Part shown: piece after piece, positions 25,895 through 34,933 of the stretch | Numbering within the stretch: the first letter of the stretch is position 1 | Layout: each line of letters starts with the position of its first letter | Source: Nocardia ninae NBRC 108245 | GTDB taxonomy: Bacteria > Actinomycetota > Actinomycetes > Mycobacteriales > Mycobacteriaceae | Length of the DNA: 64,000 nt | Direction of reading: 5' to 3' | Assembly (NCBI RefSeq): GCF_007990755.1 | Contig: NZ_BJXA01000012.1 | Coordinates: forward strand, 1-64,000 | Position numbers and translations under genes: made by a program | Notes under the pieces: generated by a model | Databases searched by the model: none | The model's input: only the letters and a program-made list of their open reading frames with translations | Told to the model about the DNA's origin: nothing

Positions 25895-27241
25895 TCAGGA
25901 CGCGTGCGTGCTGTTCGGCCTGCGTCCCTTGCTGACCGCGCCCTCGCGGTGCCCGGTCGGCTTGGCCCGGTACATCGCCAGATCCGCGTCGTGCAGGACG
26001 GCCTCGGGGGTGCGGCGGTCGCCCACGGTGAGCGGGGTGACGCCGATCGAGGCGTTCACCTCGATCCGGTGCCCGCGCGCGATGATCGGCTCGGCCATCG
26101 TCGAGCGCAGCCGGGCCACCAGCGCGTCGATATCGACTCGCCGGGTGCGTCCGGACAGCAGCACCAGGAATTCGTCGCCGCCGAGCCTGCCGACCAGGTC
26201 GTCACCGCGCAGCGCGCGCTGCAACCGTTGCGCGACGATCTGCAGCACGGTGTCGCCGATGGCGTGCCCGAGCGTGTCGTTGATCGCCTTGAACCCGTCC
26301 AGGTCGATGAACAGCACGGTGGACACCGGCAGGTCCTCGCTGGTGGCGAGCGCGCCCGCCAGCTGGGACAGGATCAGCGACCGGTTCGCCAGCCCGGTGA
26401 GCGAGTCGTGGGTGGCTTGGTATTCCAATTGCCTTCTGCTGGCCCGGAATTCGGTGATGTCGGCGAACGAGGACACCGCCGAGGAGCGCGGATCGTCGGG
26501 GTTGAGCAGGCGGCTGCTGCCGGAGAGCCAGCGCCGCTGCCCGTCGGCGCGGTCGACGCCGAAGACGTAGCCGGTGATGGTCTCGCCGGTGGCCAGCGTG
26601 CGGGCGATGGGGTGGCGGGTCGGCGGGAGTGGTTGCGCGTTCGCGTCGAGCAGGGTCATCGGCAGGGACTGGATGGTTTTGCCGATGAGCTCGTCACGGG
26701 CGTTCTCGCTGCCGAAGATGCGCATGGCCGCCGGGTTGGCCGACTCGATGCGACCCTCCGGATCGATCACCACCACGCCCTCCTCCAGCTGGGAGACGAC
26801 CGTGGTGAAGTGCTGCTCGGCCAGGTGCTGCGCGGCTTCGGCGTGGCGCTGGGCGGTGAGGTCGTGGATGACCACCTGATAGGCGAGGTGGTCGTGCCAG
26901 GCGGTGAGCACCGACACGGTCTCCACCGGCACCGGGACACCGTCCACCCGGACCAGCGTCATCTCGGTCGGTACCGAGGCGGCGCCCTTGGTGGTGAGGT
27001 GGCTGATCCGCTCCAGCATGCCGGGGATCGAGCCGGGGTGGACGAACTGGGTGAGTGGCTTGCCGATCACGTCGTCGGCGCTGTCGGCGGCGAGTAAACG
27101 CACGGTGGCAGGGTTGACGTAGACAACGACACCGCGCTCGTGCACGCAGATGCCGTCGGGCGTGTGCTCGACCAGAGAACGGTAGCGCTCAGCTAGCTGC
27201 TCGGCGGCGTCGACCGCAGCGGCTACCTTGTCCTCACCCAC
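25895..27241 (-). CDS. Diguanylate cyclase with two PAS domains
   Basis: A 448-aa protein that should make cyclic di-GMP from GTP. The first PAS domain is about residues 17-130 (GICVHERGVVVYVNPATVRL), the second about 145-265 (GVVVIDPEGRIESANPAAM), and the GGDEF domain about 275-435. The active loop GRLGGDEFLVLL is intact, and RGDD five residues before it matches the RxxD inhibitory site, so product feedback is expected. No EAL domain and no membrane segment are seen, so the enzyme is probably cytosolic and senses a small ligand or redox state through PAS. It is upstream of the ABM gene, 12 bp apart. Confidence 0.93.
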   Translation of the reverse strand: MGEDKVAAAVDAAEQLAERYRSLVEHTPDGICVHERGVVVYVNPATVRLLAADSADDVIGKPLTQFVHPGSIPGMLERISHLTTKGAASVPTEMTLVRVDGVPVPVETVSVLTAWHDHLAYQVVIHDLTAQRHAEAAQHLAEQHFTTVVSQLEEGVVVIDPEGRIESANPAAMRIFGSENARDELIGKTIQSLPMTLLDANAQPLPPTRHPIARTLATGETITGYVFGVDRADGQRRWLSGSSRLLNPDDPRSSAVSSFADITEFRASRRQLEYQATHDSLTGLANRSLILSQLAGALATSEDLPVSTVLFIDLDGFKAINDTLGHAIGDTVLQIVAQRLQRALRGDDLVGRLGGDEFLVLLSGRTRRVDIDALVARLRSTMAEPIIARGHRIEVNASIGVTPLTVGDRRTPEAVLHDADLAMYRAKPTGHREGAVSKGRRPNSTHAS

Positions 27242-27379
27242 TCGAACCCCCGATCGTCGACCCGATTATGGCCATTGGAACATGGGATTATTCTGGTATC
27301 GACGTGCAGGAGATCACAGCGTCGACGCTATTGCTTCGATCACAGTTCGAGCACTTGATCGGGCTCTGTCTGGTGATCA

Positions 27380-27399
27380 TTACAGAACCGGTTCTGTAA
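27380..27399. promoter_or_regulatory. Perfect 20-bp palindrome ahead of the ketosynthase gene
   Basis: TTACAGAACC-GGTTCTGTAA is a perfect inverted repeat centred between 27389 and 27390, 53 bp before the ketosynthase ATG. Its AGAAC-NN-GTTCT core resembles the sites of KstR-type TetR repressors of steroid catabolism. The binding protein is not encoded next to it. Confidence 0.6.
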
Positions 27400-27452
27400 G
27401 AAACTTCTGGCCGACCGCAGATCGGCCCAGGAATCGGTGAAGGAGCGATGCT

Positions 27453-28643
27453 ATGCCGGACACCATCCCGAACAACCGACAACAGCATCAAGATCATATG
27501 ACGTTCGCCGGGATCGGTGCCGTCACGGCATACGGCTGGGGTCGTGAGGCTTTGTGGCACGGCCTGCTGAGCGGGAAGTCGGCCGCCTCGGTGCAGTCGG
27601 GCTACGGCCCGGGTCGTGATCAGGATGCGTGGGTGTCGCTGGTGCCCGACGGTGGCGACCACGCGGTCAGCACCAGCCGGTACGGGCGAGCCATGCACGA
27701 GTCGGCCCGCGAGGCGATCACCGATGCGCTGGCGCGGGGATGGCAGCCCGGCCGGACGGTCGGTCTGCTGCACGCGATCGTGCTCGGTGACGTGGTCAAC
27801 TGGCGTGACTTCTACCTCGTCGATCACGGCCATCGCCGATCCCGCGACTACATGCGGTTGATCCCGTCCACGCCGATCTCGGTGCTCATGCAGGAATACG
27901 GCTTCCACGGACCCGCCATGAATGTGTCCGCGGCGTGCAGTTCGGCCAATGTCGCGCTGATCACCGCGCAGCTCTGGCTCGACGCGGGCATCGCCGACGA
28001 CGTGGTGTGTATCGCCACCGACATGTCCGCCACCCCCGACATGGTCGAGCACTTCGTCGGCCTCGGCGCCGCGGTGACCGACACCGAACCGCTGGACGGG
28101 TGCCGTCCGTTCCAGGAGGGCAGCCGCGGTTTCAGCTTCGGCGAGGCGTCGGTGGCGTTCGTGCTGAGCCGCTCGGTGGATCGGCCCTACGCGGCGATGC
28201 TCGGTGGCGGGATGACCAACGACGCCTATCACGTGGTGTCGGTGGACCCCACCCACGAGCAGATCTTCGAGTGCACCCGCCGTGCCCTCGACAATGCCGG
28301 GGTGGCCGCGCAGGACGTGCGCTATTTCAACGCGCACGGCACCGGTACGCGGCAATGCGAGATGGCGGAGCGGGACCTGATGACCAATCTGTTCGACGAT
28401 CGGCCGCACATCTACGCGCTCAAACCGCTGGCGGGTCACTGCCAGGGTGCGGCAGCCGGTGTCGAGGTGGCCGTGGCCGCGCTCGGGTACGACCGCGGCA
28501 TCGTGCCAGCGGCGCCGATCGTCGCGGCACCGCATCCGCGGCTGCTGGATGGACCACAGCCGTTCGAGGGTGGCATCACCGCGAAACTGTCGCTGGGGAT
28601 GGGCGGCAACAACTCTGTCGTGGTGCTCGGGCCTGCCGATTGA
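27453..28643 (+). CDS. Orphan beta-ketoacyl synthase
   Basis: A 396-aa condensing enzyme of the KAS II/polyketide ketosynthase fold. The Cys-His-His triad is visible: C162 in SAACSSAN, H295 in NAHGTGTR and H329 in KPLAGHCQGAA with the supporting K324. It should join an acyl starter to a malonyl extender on a carrier protein. No acyl carrier protein, ketoreductase or acyltransferase lies nearby, which is unusual; it may serve a remote pathway. AGGAG about seven bases ahead of the ATG at 27453 supports the start. A perfect palindrome in the promoter suggests tight repression. It is convergent with the DevS-like kinase gene. Confidence 0.9.
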   Translation: MPDTIPNNRQQHQDHMTFAGIGAVTAYGWGREALWHGLLSGKSAASVQSGYGPGRDQDAWVSLVPDGGDHAVSTSRYGRAMHESAREAITDALARGWQPGRTVGLLHAIVLGDVVNWRDFYLVDHGHRRSRDYMRLIPSTPISVLMQEYGFHGPAMNVSAACSSANVALITAQLWLDAGIADDVVCIATDMSATPDMVEHFVGLGAAVTDTEPLDGCRPFQEGSRGFSFGEASVAFVLSRSVDRPYAAMLGGGMTNDAYHVVSVDPTHEQIFECTRRALDNAGVAAQDVRYFNAHGTGTRQCEMAERDLMTNLFDDRPHIYALKPLAGHCQGAAAGVEVAVAALGYDRGIVPAAPIVAAPHPRLLDGPQPFEGGITAKLSLGMGGNNSVVVLGPAD

Positions 28644-28698
28644 GGTTGGCGGCACAACTCGGCCTCGTCGACGCACGACCTCGTCTCGTCGACGTTCC

Positions 28699-28716
28699 GC
28701 GCCGACGCGTCGGCGC
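28699..28716. terminator. Palindrome between convergent genes
   Basis: A perfect 18-bp self-complementary sequence (GCGCCGACG-CGTCGGCGC) lies inside a degenerate repeat-rich spacer between the ends of the ketosynthase and kinase genes. With no loop bases it is a weak terminator candidate. Confidence 0.3.
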
Positions 28717-28786
28717 ACGACTCCGTCCCGTTGATGCTCGGCTCGGTCGCATGACGGTGCGCTGAGTCTTCGCGGCATGCACTGGT

Positions 28787-30622
<1,836 letters not shown>

Positions 30623-30636
30623 TCAGGGCGTGTCAC

Positions 30637-31410
30637 ATGAAGTCGTCGGGATTGCTGCATCCGTCCGCACCACAACATTGGCTGACCGCGAGTGATCTCG
30701 ATTTGGCGGTGACCACGTTCGGCGCGGTGCCGGACGTGGACGTGACGCGGGCGGTCCGGGCGATCGGCCGGGTGCTGCGCCGCCACCATCTCGACGCGGC
30801 GACCAGGGTCCGGGTCACCGCGCCGCCGGAGACCGACGCGGTGACCGTGGTGCAGGCCAATATTCGTTGCCGCGGCGTCGCCACCCGGGTGCAGGTGACC
30901 GGCCCCGGTGGGTTCGCGGTCACCTTCGCCGCCGAACGGCTGGACCGGCAGCTGGCCCGGCTCGCGACGACCAAGGGCCGGGATTGGCCCGATCCGGCCC
31001 GCCCGCCGCTGGCGCAGGTCACCGAGCCGCGCCCGATCGTGCGCCGCAAGCCGTTCGAGCTACTCACCGGCACCCCCGGCGAGGCGACGGCGGTGATGGA
31101 CGCGATGGACTACGACGCTTACCTCTTCACCGACAGCGAGACCGGCGTGGACGCGGTGGTGGCCTGGGGTGACCCGCTCGGCGTCCGGCTGTCCCGTCAG
31201 GATGCGGTGACGAACAGCCCGCACCGGGTGAATTCGCTACCGATCGCGGTGGATCCGGAACCGGCGCCCGTCCTGGACGAGGACCGGGCCGCGCAGATTC
31301 TGTGTCATCACGGCCTGCCGTTCCTGTTCTTCACCGACTCGATCGACGGCCGCGGCCGGCTGCTGTACCGCCGTTACGACGGCGATCTGAGCCTCGTAGA
31401 ACCGGCCTGA
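30637..31410 (+). CDS. rafH: RafH-like ribosome hibernation factor
   Basis: A 257-aa protein. The first part (about residues 28-112) has the alternating strand-helix of the S30AE ribosome-binding domain. Then come two copies of the hibernation-factor C-terminal fold: IVRRKPFELLTGTPGEATAV to FTDSETGVDAVVAW, and AAQILCHHGLPFLFFTDS to LLYRRYDGDLSLVEPA. This double arrangement is that of the DosR-controlled factor RafH (Rv0079) of M. tuberculosis, which protects 70S ribosomes in hypoxia; the location within a Dos locus agrees. The ATG at 30637 is preferred because it leaves room for a promoter after the DosR-like box; an ATG at 30589 would add 16 residues. Confidence 0.82.
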   Translation: MKSSGLLHPSAPQHWLTASDLDLAVTTFGAVPDVDVTRAVRAIGRVLRRHHLDAATRVRVTAPPETDAVTVVQANIRCRGVATRVQVTGPGGFAVTFAAERLDRQLARLATTKGRDWPDPARPPLAQVTEPRPIVRRKPFELLTGTPGEATAVMDAMDYDAYLFTDSETGVDAVVAWGDPLGVRLSRQDAVTNSPHRVNSLPIAVDPEPAPVLDEDRAAQILCHHGLPFLFFTDSIDGRGRLLYRRYDGDLSLVEPA

Positions 31411-31475
31411 CGGCTCCCGGTGTCCGTACGAACCGGTCTGACGGTGAGGGGCGTCTGAAGCAACCGGCCTGACAG
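31399..31475. repeat. Three 15-bp direct repeats with 31-bp period
   Basis: GAACCGGCCTGACGG (31399), GAACCGGTCTGACGG (31430) and CAACCGGCCTGACAG (31461) are spaced exactly 31 bp apart. The first overlaps the end of rafH. They lie between convergent genes; the role is unknown. Confidence 0.5.
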
Positions 31476-31514
31476 TCAACGGTTTACCGGTGGGGCGCAG
31501 CCACGGCCTCCCGG

Positions 31515-32714
31515 TCAGCTCAGCGGGGCAGACCAGTGCACCCGCGTACCACCGTCGGCACCGCGCTCCACACTGCATCGCCCCTCCGATTCGCCGGCCC
31601 GCTGCGCGAGATTGGCCAGCCCACTGGCGGTTACGTCGCCGGGCACGCCGGAACCGTTGTCCTGCACCAGGATGGTCAACTCGTCGCCGACGGTGATCTC
31701 GATCGTCACCACGTCGCCACCGGAATGCCGCACGGCGTTGCTGACCGATTCGCGCACAACGGCTTCCGCGTGGTCGGCCAGCGCGGACCCGACCACCGAC
31801 AGCGGCCCGTCGACGCGCAGCCGCGCCCGGATCGCGGTCGCCGCGGTCTGCTGCCGGATCGCATCCTCCAGGCGCCGCCGCAGCGAGGCACCCGTACCGC
31901 CGTGCAGATCGAAGATCGTCGTGCGTATTTCGTGCACGATCTCCTGTAGCCGGTCGATCTCGTCCGAAAGCCGTTGCCGGACTTGCGGATCGTCGACCCG
32001 CGCGGCCAGGCCCTGTAGTCCGAGCCCGACCGCGAAGACCCGCTGGATGACGTGATCGTGCAGGTCGCGTGCGATCCGGTCGCGATCGGCGAGCACGTCG
32101 AGTTCACGGGCCCGGCGCTGCGCCTCGGCGAGCTGCATGGCCAGGGCGGCCTGGTCGGTGAACGCCGCGGTGAGCGCGACGAGCTCGTCGGAGTACGGCG
32201 CGGCGTCGGCCGCACGCACCACAATGAGCACGCCGAGCACAACTCCGGCCGTGTGCAGCGGCAGGATCAGCGCGGGCCCGGCCGCGCCGACCGGCACCCC
32301 CAGATCGATGCCCTGCGCATCGGCCAGGTGCACCGTCGTTCGCTCCGCGAAGGCCTTGCCCGTGGCGGTGTCGGTGAGCCGCACGATGCGCTCCGCGTCC
32401 GGCGCGGCCGCCCGCGACCATTGCGCGACAACGAGTTCGGTGGCCTCTTCGGGTGGGATGCCCGGCTCGACCACCGCGAGGATCGCCTGCGCCGACTCGG
32501 TCAACGTGCGCGCGTGCTCGACCACCTGCGCGAGCACCCGCTGCGATTCGGTACCGGCCAGGAACTCGGTGGCGATGTCCCTGGTCGCCTCGATCCACGC
32601 CTGCCGGGTGCGGGCCCACTCGTAGAGCCTGGCGTGGTCGACGGCGATGCGGGTGGCCGTGTCCACGATGGCGCGCAGGGTGTCGATCACGGAGTTCGGC
32701 ACGGCGTCCGTCAT
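31515..32714 (-). CDS. Short DevS-like histidine kinase (single GAF domain)
   Basis: A 399-aa kinase closely similar to the GAF-B and kinase parts of the long DevS-like protein (shared strings [24 protein letters not shown] and [24 protein letters not shown]). H219 in [17 protein letters not shown] is the phosphorylation site, and the ATPase motifs [12 protein letters not shown] and DNGSGVP are intact. The haem-binding GAF-A domain is missing, so it cannot sense gas in the known way and may take input from its lone GAF domain. It starts 9 bp after the DosR gene and is clearly in one operon with it. It probably arose by duplication and domain loss. Confidence 0.88.
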   Translation of the reverse strand: MTDAVPNSVIDTLRAIVDTATRIAVDHARLYEWARTRQAWIEATRDIATEFLAGTESQRVLAQVVEHARTLTESAQAILAVVEPGIPPEEATELVVAQWSRAAAPDAERIVRLTDTATGKAFAERTTVHLADAQGIDLGVPVGAAGPALILPLHTAGVVLGVLIVVRAADAAPYSDELVALTAAFTDQAALAMQLAEAQRRARELDVLADRDRIARDLHDHVIQRVFAVGLGLQGLAARVDDPQVRQRLSDEIDRLQEIVHEIRTTIFDLHGGTGASLRRRLEDAIRQQTAATAIRARLRVDGPLSVVGSALADHAEAVVRESVSNAVRHSGGDVVTIEITVGDELTILVQDNGSGVPGDVTASGLANLAQRAGESEGRCSVERGADGGTRVHWSAPLS

Positions 32715-32723
32715 GTCGCGGGT

Positions 32724-33359
32724 TCAGCGCTCGCCGAGCTTGCTGGCCAGCACCGCCGCCTGGGTCCGCCGCTCCATGCCGAGCTTGGCGAGCAGCCGCG
32801 ACACGTAGTTCTTCACCGTCTTCTCGGCCAGGAACATTCGCGCCGCGATCTGCCGGTTGGTGAGGCCCTCGCCGAGCAAAGCGAGCAGCCGCCGTTCCTG
32901 TTCGGTGAGCCCGGCCAGCGGGCCGTCGTCGTCGGGGGCGCCGTCGCGCAGCCGGGCCCGCAACGCGGCGGCGGCTCGGTTGTCCAGCAACGAGCGGCCC
33001 GCGCCGACCGCTTTGATCGCGGCGGCCAGTTCCATGCCCTTGATGTTCTTCACGACGTAGCCGCTGGCCCCGGCCAGGATGGCGTCGAGCATCGCCTGGT
33101 CGTCGGTGTAGGAGGTGAGAATCAGGCAGCGCAGCCCCTCGACCTCGGCCAGCAGATCGCGGCACAGTTCGATGCCGTTGCCGTCGGGCAGTCGCACGTC
33201 GAGCACCGCGACCGCGGGGCGCAGCACCGGGATTCGCGCCATCGCCTGCGCGACATCACCCGCCTCGCCGATCACCGTCAGCTCCGGGTCGCCCTCCAGC
33301 AGATCGACCAGGCCGCGCCGGACGATTTCGTGGTCGTCTACGAGAAATACCTCGAGCAC
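32724..33359 (-). CDS. dosR: DosR/DevR hypoxia response regulator
   Basis: A 211-aa NarL/LuxR-type response regulator. The receiver domain carries D54 in [13 protein letters not shown] with acidic residues after FLVDDHE. The C-terminal LuxR-type domain ([20 protein letters not shown] then [14 protein letters not shown]) is nearly the same as in M. tuberculosis DosR, which switches on the dormancy regulon in low oxygen or nitric oxide. GTG at 33359 is chosen because GGGAGG lies five bases upstream and the receiver fold begins immediately. The short kinase follows in the same operon; the long kinase and rafH lie downstream. Confidence 0.93.
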   Translation of the reverse strand: MLEVFLVDDHEIVRRGLVDLLEGDPELTVIGEAGDVAQAMARIPVLRPAVAVLDVRLPDGNGIELCRDLLAEVEGLRCLILTSYTDDQAMLDAILAGASGYVVKNIKGMELAAAIKAVGAGRSLLDNRAAAALRARLRDGAPDDDGPLAGLTEQERRLLALLGEGLTNRQIAARMFLAEKTVKNYVSRLLAKLGMERRTQAAVLASKLGER

Positions 33360-33508
33360 GGCGGCCTCCCTGTCGTCGTTTTCGCCGAAACGAGCCTGCG
33401 CGAATTCCTCGAGTAGATAACGAGGTTCCGGGTAAGCTTGCAATGAAGTCAACCAGAGGGGCCGTGGGCAGCGGAGCCATAAGGCTCATATGTACGTGGG
33501 AACTCGAG

Positions 33509-33697
33509 ATGACATATTCAGCGACACTAGATTTCAGCGCGATCTTCGGATCGCCGCGCACCTGTCCGGGATGCGGATCCAACGCAGTCGATGCCTTTGA
33601 TGAACTACCCGATATTTCGGTGCGCTGCGGTGGCTGCGGCGCGCAGTGGGGTTCCGCCGAGGAAGGCCGAGGCGTCGAAGAACGCAGGCTCCCATGA
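33509..33697 (+). CDS. Small zinc-ribbon protein
   Basis: A 62-aa protein with two CxxC pairs, TCPGCGSN and RCGGCGAQW, 21 residues apart, a typical treble-clef or zinc-ribbon layout. The start ATG at 33509 has GGGA about seven bases upstream; an ATG at 33443 would add 22 residues of poor quality. Its stop overlaps the start of the glycosyltransferase (ATGA), so the two are translationally coupled. Function unknown; it may bind nucleic acid or a protein partner. Confidence 0.6.
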   Translation: MTYSATLDFSAIFGSPRTCPGCGSNAVDAFDELPDISVRCGGCGAQWGSAEEGRGVEERRLP

Positions 33698-34743
33698 GAA
33701 TCGGGCAGATAGTTCCGCCATGGGTACCGGTACCACCGCCCGCCTATGGCGGCACCGAATCGGTAGTCGCCAATCTTTCCGTCGGCCTCGACATGCTCGG
33801 CCACGACGTGCACCTTTTCACGGTGGGTGAATCCACCTGCCCGGTGCGCCGCTACTCGCTGTACGAGCAGCCGACCAGCCAGATCGGCGTCGGTGAGGCC
33901 GAGCTGATGCACGTGCTCGCCGCCTACGAGACGCTGGCCGACGTCGACATCATCCACGATCACACCTCACTCGGTCCGTTCGTCGGCGCCATCCAGGACG
34001 GACCGCCGGTCGTGGTCACCAACCACGGCCCGTTCTCGGAGATGCGCCAGGAACTGTTCCGCTCGATGGCGCGCCACGCGCACATCGTCGCGATCTCCGA
34101 GTCGCAGCGGCGGATGGCGGGCAGCGTGCCGATCGCCGAGGTGATCCATCACGGAATCGACCTCAACACTTACAAATACGGCCCCGGTGGCGGGGGATAT
34201 GTGGTGTTCGTGGGCCGGATGAACGAGGAGAAGGGCGTGCACCGCGCGGTGCAGATCGCCCGGCTGGCCCGGCGCAAACTGCTCATGATCACCAAGATGC
34301 GCGAACCCGAGGAGCGCCGCTACTACACTGAGCGGGTGCGTCCACTGATGGGCCCCGACGACCCCGAACCGCGCGAGGAACCGACCGCGCGCCGGGTCGA
34401 ACTGGTGCGCCACGCCGACGCGTTGATCAATCCGATCGAATGGCCCGAACCCTTCGGGCTGGTGATGGCCGAGTCGTTGGCTTGCGGCACACCGGTTCTC
34501 GCGTTCCCCAACGGCGCGGCCCCGGAGATCGTCGACCACGGCAGGACCGGATTCCTCTGCCGCGACGTCAACGAAATGGTGGACGCCCTGGACAAGGTGC
34601 ACACGCTGGATCGCCGGGCTTGCCGCACGGCGGCCGAGCAGCGGTTCGGCAGGCTGCGGATGGCGCGCGACCACGAACGGCTCTACCGCCGCATCGTGGC
34701 CGAGCGGACGACCCGGGTCATGGTGCCCACTCCGGTGGCGTGA
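33694..34743 (+). CDS. GT4-family glycosyltransferase
   Basis: A 349-aa retaining glycosyltransferase of the GT-B fold. The N-terminal PPAYGGTESVVANLSVGLDM is the acceptor-side glycine-rich motif of GT4 enzymes, VVFVGRMNEEKGVHRAVQIA starts the nucleotide-sugar domain, and PIEWPEPFGLVMAESLACGT is the EX7E donor-binding motif. The ATG at 33694 overlaps the zinc-ribbon stop. With the downstream debranching-type glycosidase it suggests a glucan or trehalose-like sugar pathway; sugar and acceptor are unknown. A 162-bp palindromic element separates the two genes. Confidence 0.9.
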   Translation: MRIGQIVPPWVPVPPPAYGGTESVVANLSVGLDMLGHDVHLFTVGESTCPVRRYSLYEQPTSQIGVGEAELMHVLAAYETLADVDIIHDHTSLGPFVGAIQDGPPVVVTNHGPFSEMRQELFRSMARHAHIVAISESQRRMAGSVPIAEVIHHGIDLNTYKYGPGGGGYVVFVGRMNEEKGVHRAVQIARLARRKLLMITKMREPEERRYYTERVRPLMGPDDPEPREEPTARRVELVRHADALINPIEWPEPFGLVMAESLACGTPVLAFPNGAAPEIVDHGRTGFLCRDVNEMVDALDKVHTLDRRACRTAAEQRFGRLRMARDHERLYRRIVAERTTRVMVPTPVA

Positions 34744-34766
34744 GTTCGCCGAGCGCCCCCGGGGCG

Positions 34767-34928
34767 AGGCCCTGTGTCGAAGTCCCATCCGGTGCCTCCG
34801 GTGGCTGGATCGCCGCCTGGCCGCGTTGTCGTCGTCGCCGATACAAACCCGGTATCGGCAACTCCTCCGCCTTGCCAGGCGACGATCCAGCCACCGGATG
34901 CATCCGGCCGGACTTCGACACAGGGCCT
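34767..34928. repeat. 162-bp nested palindrome (MITE-like element)
   Basis: The arms 34767-34820 and 34875-34928 are each 54 bp and pair with about 8 mismatches; the outer 19 bp are perfect (AGGCCCTGTGTCGAAGTCC). The centre holds a further hairpin, GCCGATAC with GTATCGGC. It fills the space between two co-directional genes and ends 5 bp before the next GTG. A related shorter copy lies at 17717-17765. No transposase is encoded; no clear target duplication was found. Confidence 0.8.
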
Positions 34929-34933
34929 AGCGC

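Noticed and set aside
23192-27097. Plus-strand open frame of 1301 codons opposite the HelR and GGDEF genes
   Set aside because: It spans two real genes and their spacer on the other strand and has no recognisable protein pattern.
34774-34933. Coding frame across the 162-bp palindrome joined to the glycosidase
   Set aside because: The sequence is an inverted repeat; the predicted peptide is explained by the palindrome and has no homology to the family N-terminus.
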